This document shows positions 11,415 to 26,300 of a stretch of 64,000 nucleotides of DNA, piece after piece. Origin of the DNA: Argopecten irradians (Eukaryota; Mollusca; Bivalvia; Pectinida; Pectinidae); NCBI RefSeq assembly GCF_041381155.1, contig NC_091143.1, positions 41,432,996 through 41,496,995 of the forward strand, given 5' to 3'. Made by a program: the position numbers and the translations under genes. Within the stretch, counting starts at the first letter, position 1, and each line of letters starts with the position of its first letter. Below the pieces are notes generated by a model. The model worked only from the letters and a program-made list of their open reading frames with translations, searched no databases and had not been told where the DNA came from.

Positions 11415-11560
11415 ATACTGTAAAGCCGTCAATTTTCGAGGGGATAACAATTTCGCGATTTCACGGAACACTATTCTGATCGCAAAAATTTGATTTGCGT
11501 GATATTGAGATATGGCTGAATCATTACATACCCTGAAAGCCAGCTCACGAAAATTTAAAC
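11415..11560. mobile_element. family H element fragment (TTCGCG-rich)
   Basis: CACTGTAAAGCCGTCAATTTTCG...CAATTTCGCGATTTCAC...AAAATTTGATTTGCGTGATATTG is echoed at 31396-31500 and resembles the better-defined palindromic element at 22196-22398. Ends are not clear. Confidence 0.4.
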
Positions 11561-11595
11561 TGTTAAAAATTGTACGATTTTCTCGTTTTTTTATT

Positions 11596-11922
11596 TACAG
11601 ATGCTCCACCGCTGACAGATCGTATTTTTTCTCTATCAAAACCAGGACCAGACGAATTGGTGTTTTTCTTCAGTTACAAAAATACTTACTTAACACCATT
11701 ACCACCATTGAAAAGTTCGAGTTTCTAATTTTACTTCAAGACAAAGATATTAAAAATGTCCTATAATGAATGAAGTACTGATTACGCATGTACCAAAAGC
11801 AAAATAAATTATTTTATATTACTTTTTTGTATTAACTAGACATATTCATTAACAATTAAACATAAGTTATTTTTCAAATGATGGGTATCGTTTATGCTTT
11901 GTCGGCGGTGGAGCATCTTTAA
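11596..11922 (+). mobile_element. MITE family B, copy 2
   Basis: Left ACAGATGCTCCACCGCTGACAG, right GTCGGCGGTGGAGCATCTTTAA; the interior matches copy 1 in order and orientation (ACCATTACCACCATTGAAAAG, TGTACCAAAAGCAAAATAAA). Confidence 0.8.
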
Positions 11923-14831
11923 AATCGCGATTTTTTTACATGCGTAAATAACCAGCTATGCAACTATGTAAGATGGATATGTTCATAGCGGTATATCATA
12001 CTTATATCTTAATCACTGATTTTACATAAGTTTGACAACCAGAGGATGTTGGGAAAATCCATTACATAAAATGAGAACATATATTAAACTAATCACCACA
12101 GACAATTCACAAATTAATAAATATGTCGTAATAAGAATATCCCAGTATGGATCCTATAAGGTGGGTATCCGACGATGGTCAAGTCCCAGTATTATAGACA
12201 TATAAATGTACATTATATCCATTTACTCGACACTGAGGAGTAAAGACGCAATCTGCTTCCATAAGGCTATATATATAGTCTGCTAAAAATAGCCCTATCT
12301 GTACTCCTGGAGATCTGTCCAGTAATGTAGGCCTGTGGTCCTGATTACGTGTCGTTATTTTCATCTTCTTAATTTTTTCATCCTGTCTCAAGCCTTCGAC
12401 CCGCTTAACTCAGTGACCCGTTGACCTGTCCCGTTTACCTAGCTAGCTAGCCAACAAAAACCATCTAGTGTATCGTATGACCTAGCTCCTACTGTGGTTT
12501 ATATGTTAGTGTCGCCATAATAACTACTTTGGTACAATCGTATTTTTAATGTAATGCTGTTTTAATTTATTTGAATGTGGAGTACAAAGTACACCTGTGT
12601 GGACCTCCACCCTGTTTAATGATATACGTATAGCATTTCTGGACATTTAAACTAGTTATACATTAACATTTTGTAAAACGATCGCTAATAAATTTTAGAA
12701 CCGTTGAAATATATACTTGTATAAATGATCTTGTGAGGTCATAATGATCTAAGAGTTAGTTATAGTTTTAAATATATTTATAGTTCGAGAATGTAGAAAA
12801 TTATATACCGAATTTGATGTATACTAGTAAAACGTCTAAAATGGTACTAAAATGGTACATGTATACATATTGACACAGTGGTGTGTCCATACTGTAACTA
12901 TTACATTTTCGATCAGATCACTGCGACAAATTTTGAGGTAAAACAGAAATGTGAAAATATCCAGCTACATAGGCTACACATAAATTCTGGTTTCAAAACG
13001 AAAGTGGTAAATCAAAGCTCACGTAGATACTGTGTACAGCTGGTTGTTTACAAAGGAATTTCCCCGATCTGTTTATCTGATAAACATCCCCATTAAGGCC
13101 CAATACGTCACCATGTACTGACGGTCCAGCCATCTTTCTCCTAGATACAATCAGCGAGCTAGCTTCTACACATCAGCTCAATACTTAGATCGACAGAGAG
13201 TGAAGTTTCACCAACACACACAGATGCTTGCTACATGTATACTGTGTATATATACGTCTACATGTATACATTATTGAGATACTTATGGAAACCCAGAGTT
13301 ATTCATTCACGTGAATTAAGATCAATTCAATAGATACAACGGTAGGCTATTCGTACGATTTACATAGACTATACACATCTGGCATCTTACGGTAAACCGC
13401 AGATAACCGTTACAGTCATAAGGCTATAATCACATGTATCAGCTGATTATAAAAATTAAAATGCTATCTACATGGATTTATCCGATATGATTATACAAAC
13501 CTGTTTATCCCTCTTAAATATCTTCAAAATGTCAACTAGGATAATAACACATGCCTAGATCACTGTGTAATATCCTTTAGATTTGAATAGTTATAACTTC
13601 CTTGAGAAACGTGCTACAAACGTGACTTTGTTTACTTTTTTTAGAGTTACTCCCCTTAGAATGGTACGCATGTTTTAAAATTCGAACCAGCAATATCAAT
13701 GGTGACGACAAAATCCGGATATTGCAACATCGGTTTTACTAGATTCAATATTGTATAGTTAATACTTCACAATGTAATACATATAGAGTTGTTAATATAA
13801 ATAATCTTATTGATTATATAACCTCTGTATGCACATGAGCATGTGTAGGCTACAAGTGTCCTACACGTGTGTACACGTACAAGTGCGCTCGTGTCACGAT
13901 ACATGTACAATGTACAAATTAAAGTGTTCAACTGCCCAAATCATGGACAGTAGTTTTGAGGTAAAATAATCTTACTCATTTCTATCGCAATCTTATATTA
14001 TAGTTATATTGTGGTAACGGCTTTTTTTGCAATTTTTTTTTTACTACATATATCTATGATGTCGCAAACATTCAGTTCATTTATATTTACCTTCACATTG
14101 CTACTTGTACGGTTCATCTTCCACAATTACAAAACAGCTGTTGCTTTATCAACATATCAAAATTATTAAGTAAGGTCATTACAATTCTAACCCATAACGT
14201 CAGCGGGATTTAACGATGAAAACGAATACTGCATTGTTGAACATTTTATTTACGAAAAAATATTATCTGTATGTGTACTACATGGACATATTTTATTACA
14301 GAGTAAAATTTCACCGACAAATTTTCGCATAATTACAAAAATGATTCTGGAAATATTTTTTTCATATGTATTGTGTGTAGTTAACCTTCAAACTAAAACA
14401 CAACTGGAAAATACTACATGTCTAAACTGATATGTTAAAGTTATACATGTGCCGTAATTTTCATACTCACGAATCAAGAAGAGCTTATACCAACATTTTC
14501 AGAATTTCAATACTTAGAATGCATTGCTTTTAATTTTACATGTACAAATAAGAGCTGAAAATGTTTTTTGACAGTACTGCCAAAAATCATTGTATTTACA
14601 TCTACAGTGTAATGAAATGAGTACATACAGTCAGACCATGAAGCCAAGTTGAGGTCTTTTATTTCATTTCACATATTTATAGTGTTATTATATTAGTAAT
14701 TATGAAATTAATTTTGTAGATATGTTTCCATCTTAACATACATAAGACATAAAAAAAACAAGATTTTTACAGTGTATAAGTTCTGTGTTGTAACTAATGT
14801 TTATAAAGTCTATTTGAATGCTATTTACAAC
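11923..14831. other. spacer with no recognised gene
   Basis: About 2.9 kb of AT-rich sequence. Readings of 60-70 codons at 12179-12391 and 12878-13096 show no known domain and no splice-site framing. A CATGTATACA-type alternating stretch lies near 13230-13270. Confidence 0.5.
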
Positions 14832-15909
14832 TTAAAGACCTACTACCTTTCCGAACCGACTTTTATTTTTTTTTATTGAAATGTAAAACGAGATTGATAT
14901 TTTTTTCGAGTCACAAAAGTTATTAGCTTACCGTTAATACTACACCTGTCATCATCTTCTGAACAATTAAATAATTAAGACATGTAATTAGTGTGTTATC
15001 TTGTATTCTCCAATAATAAAATAAATATAAAAAATTATCAAGGATAAATGAATAACAGAAAACGTTAAAAAGTGCTACGGATTCGACTATTCTAAGGTTT
15101 TCAGGCCAAAATCTAAGGTGTATTAGAAAGCAAATCGGTCATAATTTGAAAAATATTATGTTGAAGTATACTTTTTATTGGTTTTTCTTATTGCAAATAA
15201 GCCAATCTTCATCGAAATTATAAAAAAAATCGAATTTCTCTGAGATTATTTTTTCAGAAAAAAGAAAACATGACTATTTTTATGCAATTTTGCACTAAAA
15301 TTGGGTCCGGTTTTAATTTTAAAATAATCATATTTCGTTTTATTGTGGAAAACACCGCTAATTTGATAGAGTTATGAATTATATCTCACCTACTGAATGT
15401 ATGAACATGTTACGGGCATATTCTTTATATGTTAAGGGATGTTACAGGAAGGAAATATTACTTATTTAAAAATCCTTGAAATCCCGGAATTTCATGTCAT
15501 TAGTACATATTTTTAAGCAACCCTGGAACAAAAATTAACCCGGTGACATATGTTTTTTATGTGGTTTTTGTGGTCAGGATATACTTAAATCAAAATATCA
15601 AAAAATAAACAAAATCCTTGAGAGGAAACTAGAAGGGACGGTCTACCTTAAATGCTTATTTTCTTAACGCGGGTCGTACATTGTATATGTGTATTATGTT
15701 TCCATTCGTCCAAATTACCAAGCGTTATTTGACTATCATTGCGCCATACGACAAAACAGAGAAATGAATCTTCATTGTTAATGTAGTTTACGCAGGAAAT
15801 CTTGCCTTTTGTTAATCTCATCTTAGGCAATCGATATATATATTTCTTTATGTTATTAATGTTTTAAAGAAATTCTATTTTTTGTTTCGGAAAGGTAGTG
15901 GGCCTTTAA
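14832..15909 (-). mobile_element. MITE family C, copy 2, split by a 669-bp insertion
   Basis: Reversed relative to copy 1: left CTTAAAGACCTACTACCTTTCCG, right TTTCGGAAAGGTAGTGGGCCTTTAA. The two halves are collinear with the other copies but separated by foreign sequence at 14979-15647, which has TTAA on both sides. Confidence 0.75.
14979..15647. mobile_element. 669-bp insertion with TTAA target-site duplication
   Basis: TTAA occurs at 14975-14978 and 15648-15651; deleting the insert and one TTAA restores the AATAATTAAATG..TTATTTTC junction expected from the other family C copies. The insert has no reading frame of note and no strong terminal inverted repeat (starts GACATGTAATT, ends GACGGTCTACC). 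It must be younger than the MITE it interrupts. Confidence 0.65.
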
Positions 15910-17235
15910 TTCATCAAATGTGATATTTTTCAATAGATTACTGAAGAAAAAATAACATTTCAAAATTGTCGACTATTATATAACTTTAAGAATGATATTA
16001 CACAGTCTGCAATACTATTATGCTGCTGTATCATGATTGATCTATTTTGATTTTTAATGAAAACAGAGTAATGAAAGACAACAAAAAACGCACATTCCTT
16101 ATAAATAAAGACATTTTGCGCATATCAATATTAAAACAAACAACAAATCCTGACAATAAGGTAAAACATAATCTAAAACAAGAATCGAGAGCGAATATGT
16201 ATAACCTCGATATCAGAGTATTCGAGTAAAATACAACGTTCATTTGATCACCAACAATATATCTCGAATAAAGCAAACTTTTCTTGTTAAATGAGATTCG
16301 TGAAATCTGAAATCCTAGGCGTGGTGTGAATCACTAGTCTCCTCCATCTACCTCTAACGTCTTGTTCTGTATGTATTTATTAAATAGTATTTGGAGAGGG
16401 CTTTAAATAAGTTTGACAACTTGTGCCCAATCCCCTTGTATATATTTGATACAAAACGTCTACATATGCGCACTGATTATGTATTCATTTTCAAATTAGA
16501 TTTAAATAACACGACACCTTCGTTTAAAAGAATCAAAATATATAAGTATACGTACAAGTCCATAAACAACTTTAATTCGCTGGATTGATTTTCTCTATCT
16601 TAATAATAAAAAAATGTTTATATTATTGATTACATATCTACTCATATATAAACGAGTAAACCTAGATAAGTGTGACATCCATGTAACAAGATGGAAATAT
16701 CAAATCTATAAACAGTGTATTCACTGTATTTTTTGATAAGTAATCCACGATATCGTATAGATTATCCACTTAGAAACACTTCTAAGAATCCATTAATCCT
16801 TTCTGGCAATGTTCGAGAAAGATTTCTTGAAAGCACAATAGCAAAATACAAAGCAGCTGTCTTTCAACTGGAGTCAACTTGCACATCAAAATAGCCGTAT
16901 AACGGTAAACTCTGGTTGACTGTGTGGATTGGAAGTTAAGTATCGCTCTCTCTCTAGAGTCTTCAAATAAATCTTTGCAAGCCTATGATTGGTTCAGAGT
17001 TTTTCCACTGAGCTGCCTTCAGCATTGCTATAAGAAAGTTTAGGGGTGTACAAATTGTAAGTGATCGGAACCCCTGGAGCATCGAGGATGATCAATTACA
17101 TGAGTCAATGACTTATTAAAATCATTTTCGTGAAGCAATTAAAGTTTCTATCCCGTATCAGAACACAACACGTTTTTCAGGCATATTTTTTTTCAATCGC
17201 ACAATATACATGTAGATGGCGTCACTCAAATGACA
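15910..17235. other. 3' flank / 3' UTR of the guanylate cyclase gene
   Basis: AT-rich, no recognised exon. At about 16885-17090 is a copy of a dispersed repeat ending GTGATCGGAACCCCTGGAGCATCGAGGATG, a close match to the right end of the family D element at 33307-33624. A minus-strand AATAAA lies at 16381-16376; whether it ends the cyclase mRNA is unknown. Confidence 0.4.
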
Positions 17236-17325
17236 TCATAAGATAGGCGACGTTACAACTGACTTCATAGACATCGCTGGAAACGTCCTCCCTAACAACC
17301 AGTAGGTGGTCTGCATCCCCTTTCC
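17236..17325 (-). CDS. receptor guanylate cyclase exon 22 (C-terminus)
   Basis: [27 protein letters not shown] is the family's terminal signature, followed by a short tail ending SPIL and TGA at 17238-17236. Read in a shifted frame the region gives a longer unrelated peptide, which should be ignored. Confidence 0.93.
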   Translation of the reverse strand, partial: GKGMQTTYWLLGRTFPAMSMKSVVTSPIL

Positions 17326-20300
17326 CTGGAAACAAGCGAATGATAATAAAAGATTTTGTTATCCACAGCAGACATAGGTACAAATATGTCTGGCCTATAT
17401 TATAAGTCTGGAACCGTGATAATAGAATCTCCCAAGGCATATTAACAAACAAATTAAGAGAATAATCAAGGGAAATGCCAGACGTGAGCAAATTACAGGA
17501 TTTTTTTTAACCAAGAAAGGTAACTCGTAATAACAATTTGTACATCACGTGACAAATACTGGATTTTAATTGCTACACACATGGGTGCAATAGTGCCGGT
17601 GAAGTGTGGAAGGCACTATCCCATCACGAGACAATATTATATGAGGAATTAGTATTTCAAACTTGATATAACAAAGGAACTTAACATTAATTTTCTAAAC
17701 TCTAACTGTTCAAGACAAAAAACGCCTTAAATCATCATTTGTGTGAATAAATTTCTGAAAGTCAATTTCTATTTCAAGTATAAAATCAATTAATCTTTAA
17801 CCTTTTATACAAACCTTAATCTCTATGTTGCCCCTCTCCTGAATCTCGTAACCTTCGTGCTCAGACAGACACTTGTACGTGGAACCACTCATGTGGATTT
17901 TAAGGGCTGAAAATATTAGTTGTGATATTATTTTAGCCATTACCGGCAAATCAATACACAGCATTCAGAGTGAAAATCATCTCCTTCGTCATCGGTGTCT
18001 TGAGATATGTATCTTATTTATTAAATAAATGAATCATGTACACCATGTGTTGTTGATCCTAAGACTTAACGTGAATTTTCCTGTCGAAATTTAATTATAT
18101 AATATCGTTGATATGTACATGTAGGCTATATTTCTTAGAAATAGACAAACATAACAACAAAAACCCGCCCATTCATTCTTATCAAATACTTACTATCTTG
18201 AACGTATTTTGAAAAAGCGATAATTTAGATCCATATAAGAAACTCCAAAGATGTTTTAAAATTTAGTATTTATTTTCTCATGTTAAAACATCTTCCAAAG
18301 AGTGTTTGATAAGAACTTGCTTCACGTTATTATTTACGTTCCTATTTTCAAGGTTTCCGAGACTAAATAAAACATTTTTTTTACCTTCTCCATTTGATTC
18401 CATCCTGGAAGCCATATTGACTGTGTCGCCAAACAGACAGTATCTAGGCATAGTACGACCTACTACACCTAAAACCAAATAATAGAATAACATTCTCTAT
18501 GATATCATTTTAAAAAACTTTATGATATTCATTTGATATTAAAATAGACTCATAGGGAAAAGAGGGGAAAGTATACCTACAACCAAATAACAAAATTTCG
18601 TGGCATTAACTTGGTATCAGTATTTATCACAACGGAATTTCCGGTAGTTGTAATATTTTCCTTGTCCTGGTATGAAATCCAAAGACGTTAATTAGTTGTT
18701 CAAATACGAATTTATTAAATCACTTTTCTATGAGTCGGAAGGCGATTTCCGGAGTGTCCGAAAATCGACCCGTAGAGACCGAGCTCTAGATCCTAACTGA
18801 TGACAAAATATGAGACATGGAATTAAATGTACAATTGATACAATGGGTGACACCTGGCATGTATATGACTCTATTATGGCTGGTCGGTACTCGGACAGGT
18901 GAGATAATTAGCTTATCTATTGTCTGAGTCGTAAGTGCCATAGTACTAGTAAGACCAGTTTGGATAATTAACTTCAAAGGGTAGATGAGCTATAAAAACA
19001 CAATGAATAAATTACAATTAACCATATGTTATATATAGATTAACTGAAACAGACGTAATAGATACATGTTAAAATATAGCTTAAAATATACATGTCACAA
19101 AAATAAATAAAGTTAAGAAAGTTGTGAAACAATTAAATAATACTGAATTAAACTCAAAACAAAATGTTCAATTAAGTATCAAATAGCACTTATATCATAA
19201 ATTCACATGACCAAAAACAAAACTCCTATGGCATTAACGTGGTATCAACATAGACTTTAGTGAAATAATACATCTACAACCAAATAACAAAACTCGTGGA
19301 ATTAACTTGTAAACATAACCTAGTGATAATACATCTACAACCAAATAACAAAACTCCGTGGCATTAACTTGGTATCAACATAGACTAGTGAATAATACAT
19401 CTACAACCAAATAACAAACTCGTGCATTATTTACAACATAGACTATATGAAAATAATCATTACAACCAAATAACAAAACTCCGTGGCATTAACTTGGTAT
19501 CAACATAGACTCCTAGTGAAATAATACATCTACAACCAAATAACAAAACTCCGTGGCATTAACTTGGTATCAACATAGACTCCATAGTGAAATAATACAT
19601 CTACAACCAAATAACAAAATCCGTGGCATTAACTTGGTATCAACATAGACTCCTAGTGAAATAATACATCTACAACCAAATAACAAAACTCCGTGGCATT
19701 AACTTGGTATCAACATAGACTCATAGTGAAATAATACATCTACAACCAAATAACAAAACTCCGTGGCATTAACTTGGTATCAACATAGACTCATAGTGAA
19801 ATAATACATCTACAACCAAATAACAAAACTCCGTGGCATTAACTTGGTATCAACATAGACTCCTAGTGAAATAATACATCTACAACCAAATAACAAAACT
19901 CCGTGGCATTAACTTGGTATCAACATAGACTCCTAGTGAAAATAATACATCTACAACCAAATAACAAAACTCCGTGGCATTAACTTGGTATCAACATAGA
20001 CTCCTAGTGAAAATAATACATCTACAACCAAATAACAAAACTCCGTGGCATTAACTTGGTATCAACATAGACTCCTAGTGAAATAATACATCTACAACCA
20101 AATAACAAAACTCCGTGGCATTAACTTGGTATCAACATAGACTCCTAGTGAAATAATACATCTACAACCAAATAACAAAACTCCGTGGCATTAACTTGGT
20201 ATCAACATAGACTCCTAGTGAAATAATACATCTACAACCAAATAACAAAACTCCGTGGCATTAACTTGGTATCAACATAGACTCATAGTGAAATAATACA

Positions 20301-23300
20301 TCTACAACCAAATAACAAAACTCCGTGGCATTAACTTGGTATCAACATAGACTCCTAGTAAAATAATACATCTACAACCAAATAACAAAACTCCGTGGCA
20401 TTAACTTGGTATCAACATAGACTCCTAGTGAAATAATACATCTACAACCAAATAACAAAACTCCGTGGCATTAACTTGGTATCAACATAGACTCCTAGTG
20501 AAAATAATACATCTACAACCAAATAACAAAACTCCGTGGCATTAACTTGGTATCAACATAGACTCCTAGTGAAATAATACATCTACAACCAAATAACAAA
20601 ACTCCGTGGCATTAACTTGGTATCAACATAGACTCCTAGTGAAAATAATACACAAAAAATACTTATAACGATCCACAAATAACAAAACTCCGTGGCATTA
20701 ACTTGGTATCAACATAGACTCCTAGTGAAATAATACATCTACAACCAAATAACAAAACTCCGTGGCATTAACTTGGTATCAACATAGACTCCTAGTGAAA
20801 TAATACATCTACAACCAAATAACAAAACTCCGTGCATTAACTTGGTATCTACACCAAATAACAAACTCGTGCATACTGATCAACATAGACTCTAGTGAAA
20901 TAATACATCTACAACCAAATAACAAAACTCCGTGGACATTAACTTGGTATCAACATAAACGGCATACTGTCAATAGACTCCTAGTGAAATAATACATCTA
21001 CAACCAAATAACAAAACTCCGTGGCATTAACTTGGTATCAACATAGACTCCTAGTGAAATAATACATCTACAACCAAATAACAAAACTCCGTGGCATTAA
21101 CTTGGTATCAACATAGACTCCTAGTGAAATAATACATCTACAACCAAATAACAAAACTCCGTGGCATTAACTTGGTATCAACATAGACTCCTAGTGAAAA
21201 TAATACATCTACAACCAAATAACAAAACTCCGTGGCATTAACTTGGTATCAACATAGACTCCTAGTGAAATAATACATCTACAACCAAATAACAAAACTC
21301 CGTGGCATTAACTTGGTATCAACATAGACTCATAGTGAAATAATACATCTACAACCAAATAACAAAACTCCGTGGCATTAACTTGGTATCAACATAGACT
21401 CATAGTGAAATAATACATCTAAACTATAACAAAACTTTGTGACCTTGATTTGGTATCAACATAGACTAAAAATATTACAAAAATTCAATTTGATAAATCA
21501 CATTTACATTTTCATCTTTTATATTTGTTCCCCTATACAAAATCCGGAAATTGACCAAGGACTAACAGAAGACGTTAAATTTTTTGAAACGCGTGGTCGA
21601 AGTTTTTCACAAGTTCCCAAAAATATTAGTATTCATATTTTGCGACAGATACTTTGCAATTGGTATTTTTAGGAATTGTTTGAATTAACAGTTATATACC
21701 TGCAGCACAAGGTCCGGTGTGTAGTCCTATCCTCAGCTGAAGTTTCTTATCTGGTCGATGTCTTATTATAAACGTATCCACAGAACCTAGAAGTGCTAGC
21801 GCCATGTTTGCTATTTCTTTGGAATGCAAGTTACCATTCCTGACCGGAAGTCCACTAACCACCATGTAAGCGTCTCCAATGGTTTCCACCTAGAGTGAAA
21901 ATAAAGATTGTTAGGTTTTTTTTAAATTGCATTATTTTTTTACCTTTTTTTAATTAAATATCGCAACTTCTTCTAAAACATGAGAAGTTTTTCAGGAGCA
22001 AATCGATATCGTTTATTCATGAACAAAAAGTCTTAAAATAATTTCTTGAAAACTAAAGGGAAAGAGCAGGTCATATCTGGCGAGGTTTACAAATATTCAG
22101 TTTATCTTTAACGTTCCCCCATTGCATATGAGTCTTGACATTCTTTTAAAAGAAGTCCTAAAACAAGTCCATACCTAATCCTATAAATCGGTTAGTATAC
22201 TGTAAACCAACTTATTGTCACGTGCGAATACATTTCACTTTCCCAAAAACAAATTGCCGCGAAAGCGCTTCAACTACAGGAACAACATAGCTTTAATCTG
22301 TTACATGTATATCATGGGTTTAAACCGCCGTGATAAATTAATAAGGCATGAAAACGCGAATTTTAGTTGGCGCCGAAAGAGTTGGTTTGCAGTATATGCC
22401 ATATTGTTACCCTGAAGTCCAGCCTACCTTATAAACATCATACTTGGCTATAACTGTGTCGAAACTAGTGTAGAGATCATTAAGAAAATCCACGACTTCT
22501 ATCGGAGTGCTACTGGAAGAAAGCGACGTAAACCCAACAATGTCTGAGAAAAATATAGTGACAGATTCAAATATTTCCGGACAAATGTTCTCTCCGGCTT
22601 TTAGACGCTCCGCCACTACCCTGTAAACAAAGTATAATGTTATAACAAATATAAGGTTCAATTAATAAGAATAGAAAACAATGTAAGAAGCTCAATGCTT
22701 ACTTTAAGAACAAATGTGAAATGTTTGTTATGAAAATAAAGTATACCAATAAGAAAGATCCATGTTTATCTAGCCATATCTATAGGTACATTAGTTTTTG
22801 TATATCACTCTAAAAACTTTAATAATTAAAGGGCTGCATTGATAATGGTGGGATAAACCGATGACATGGCATTGAAATAGCCTCATTATCATTATCATGT
22901 AAATTCTCTTTAACATTATTTTTCAGGAGAAAAAAATACAATTTAAATTAGCAAGAAGGTTTTCTCCATTTCCTCTTTTCCGGATTCGTATATACAGGTT
23001 GTTTTTTAAATTATTGTTACCTTGGTAACATTCTGTAAAGAAGCGAATCAGTTTTCTTCTTCTCCTCCAGAAGGGCTTGTGTCCTCAGTTCTACGACGTG
23101 TTCTAGGTTATTAGCATACTTCTCTAACATACTGATCATGTTGTCGACAATATTGGTCCTCCTGTACCATAAAACCAAAACAAACAAGTATTTTACCATG
23201 ATAGCATATTTTTCTATAAACTAATTGGGCAGTTTTTCTCCGGGTACTCCGGCTTTCCTCCACCAACAAACCTGGCTCGTCCTTATATGACCCTGGCTGT

Positions 23301-26300
23301 TAATCGGATATTAAACTAATAAAACCAAACTATAAACTAATATTAGACAGAATATTTGGCAAAAGAGACGATAAAACAATAACATCAACCACAATGGACT
23401 TAAATATATAGACATAAAATGTTTTTATCTATGCAAAATTAAGAGTTGTTCAGTAACACGATCTTATTGCATCAATGAAACTCAGCATATCATTTTCTGG
23501 CTTGCGTTGTTGCCATTCACAAGTAAAATATATCTTCCTATATAGCGTGCACATATTCATTACTCATTATTTGAAAGAGGTTTGCATGGTTGACATCATC
23601 GTGAAAGCAGGGATTTCTTACTCTAACGAAACGCTACATCCTAAGTATTGCGAAAACCATGAAACTATAATTATCGTATGAGAAAATATGTACAGCAAAC
23701 TGCATACTCATTTTTAAACCGTTTAATGTTGGAATTTTGCTGGTTAAATAATTTACGATAAAATGTATCACAGGAACTGGAACCTTGCTATACAGACATA
23801 TACCTTCCTTTATTTTGTTTTGATATGAAGCTTTTGATTGTTGTGAAATTTGGACGGTTCTCCGGATCCTCCTCGTAGCATGATATCATCAGTTGACTCA
23901 TTTCTGTTGGCGCGTCATTATCGGAAGTGACGTCACTGTTATAGGATACATGTGGGCGAAATGGTGGGTTCTCTGTGATTCGTACACGTTGAATGATTTC
24001 TGAGTGAAATAACACCACATAATGAACAAGACGGCTCATAATGTAACATCTTATTTCCTAGCTATCAATTTGCAATATGATATCAACAACAGGTTTAATT
24101 TGTCTCAAGGGTGAAGTAGAAAGCGAAACAACGACCGATGTAGAGCTCAAATGTTTAACATCGTCATGTGCTTTTATGTGCTATCAAATTGTAATCAGTA
24201 ATATGTGAATGCTGATTACTTTGTTTTTATACGGAATACTGTTTATATATAATTATATAAACATACCTTGTGGTGATAATGCCACGGTGTCGTATGACTG
24301 GGATCGATATAGAAGCTCAAAAAGGACAATACCAAAGCTGTATATATCTCCCTTCTGTGACGAGTAATATTGGTTATCAGATAACCGCAGAAGTTCTGGC
24401 GCAGTCCAAAATTTTTCTTTAATACACAGACAAAACAAACAAATATCATTATACACATGTATACCACATACTACAAAGCAACTAATTTTTTGTGCGTTTT
24501 AGTTTCGCATATTTCGCGGGTAAGTGCGCCACGAGAAAATCAATCAACGAGAAAAAAAAGTGTTAGACATACGTACAAATAAGATTATGACTAATGAAAT
24601 ATCGAAATTAGATCACCACGAAAATAAGTTAGTTTACACAAGGACGCAGATGAGAAGGAAAAGTCACTCGAGGTTTTGGACGAATACCTCGCTAGCCCTT
24701 TTGTGTTTGTGGACTGATAGTGACGTTGGGCGACTGCTGATTTTGTTGATGTAGCTTGGGGGTGCGAGGGTTACCGTCTTACTTTCTGAAACGGGCCTTG
24801 ATTGCATGAGAGGTCGTATTTTTTCATTAAAATTTACGTTATTTCCTCTAAATATTCCGTCCTTACAGCAAGGGGTAAACGTCGTGAAATTTATTAAGCT
24901 TTACATTGGTGTTTTATTTGACTCGATAAGACAAGTATTTGTTGAGAGAATTGGTTTGGATTCCCGGTTCAAAGGCGTCTAGCGTGAAGTTTAGTAGTTA
25001 AAAGAGACAGTGACAAATCCTTCTCGCTTATCAATCTATGGTTTACAGTAAAACGAAATAGTCATTGGTAACGTTTTTCTTTTCGGGGTAGAACATTCTC
25101 TGTAATGATGATTCAGGTATTAAACCCTGCTGTTTTCAAATTCGCTGTTCTATGTCTATCATGAAAGCAACGAAATTTTTATGTCATAGAATACAGTATT
25201 TGATATTTGTAGAAAAAGTGTAATTTTATCTCAAATTAATGTAAAATATGAAATGTTTCGTTGTTATATGAAGCTTTGGTATTTTTCCCTGGATATAAAT
25301 GTTCGCGGTTAAAATATCGTGTCACAGGCAGTAAGAGAATTATATTTATATTTATGATTTATATGCTCGTAGTTCAACACTGCTGCTATAACAAAAGTAA
25401 CGAGAACTTACACATGTTTTATACTATAATATTACATAATTTGAAAATTATACATGTATAAGAAAGTTAAAAAACATTATTTTATAATTCTTGTATTTTA
25501 TATCATAGATCCATATGCCACCAATTGTTGACGAGATGAAGCAGTTATTTTATGTAATGTGAAAAATTAATTCTTTCCATCTCTGGCTCTTAACTTGTTT
25601 AAGGTAAGCTTTCTGGCTCGGATTTCTCACAACTTAAATCAACCTGATCAAACATATGTAAAACAATACTTAAGCCGTTTTTACTAAAAACAACTTAATA
25701 TCGGAATCAAAACCTGAGTTAGGTTAAGGATGTTCGCACAAGTTGCATTAGAAAAAACAATCATATATAAGATATGGCTTTCGTTTCAAGAAATCGAGGC
25801 CAGGTATAGTGATATTTGCACACAAGCAAAATTTGCCTTACTGCTGAACACTTGGTATGCTGAATGGGCATCGTGGTTGGACGTAGACCTTAGTCGTAAG
25901 ACCCCGAAGTCTGTAACCTTCAGCACCCAGCGATTGTCCACCACACAGTTACTGCTTTTCAAATTTCCATGGACCTTTAATGGCGAATTGTGTATATACA
26001 GCATACCCTGTAATTAAAAACAGAACATCATGACAATATTTACGTTAATGCCTGTTGCTGTTAAAGATGGTCCACTGCTGACAGAGCATAAACTATACCC
26101 ATCATTTGAACAATAACTGATGTATAATCATGTTTATATGTGCCAAATAACACAAAAATGCATATAAAATAATTTATTTTGCTTTTGGTGCATCCGCAAT
26201 TAGAACTTACATTCGTATAGGGCTATAGTTTTTTAAGGGACACAATTAATAATTTTTGATATTTCTAGCTTGAATTAAAATAAAAAAGTCAAACTTTTCA

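Noticed and set aside
17236-17491. 89-codon minus-strand reading covering cyclase exon 22
   Set aside because: Wrong frame; the spliced frame gives the diagnostic GKG..TYWLLGR ending.
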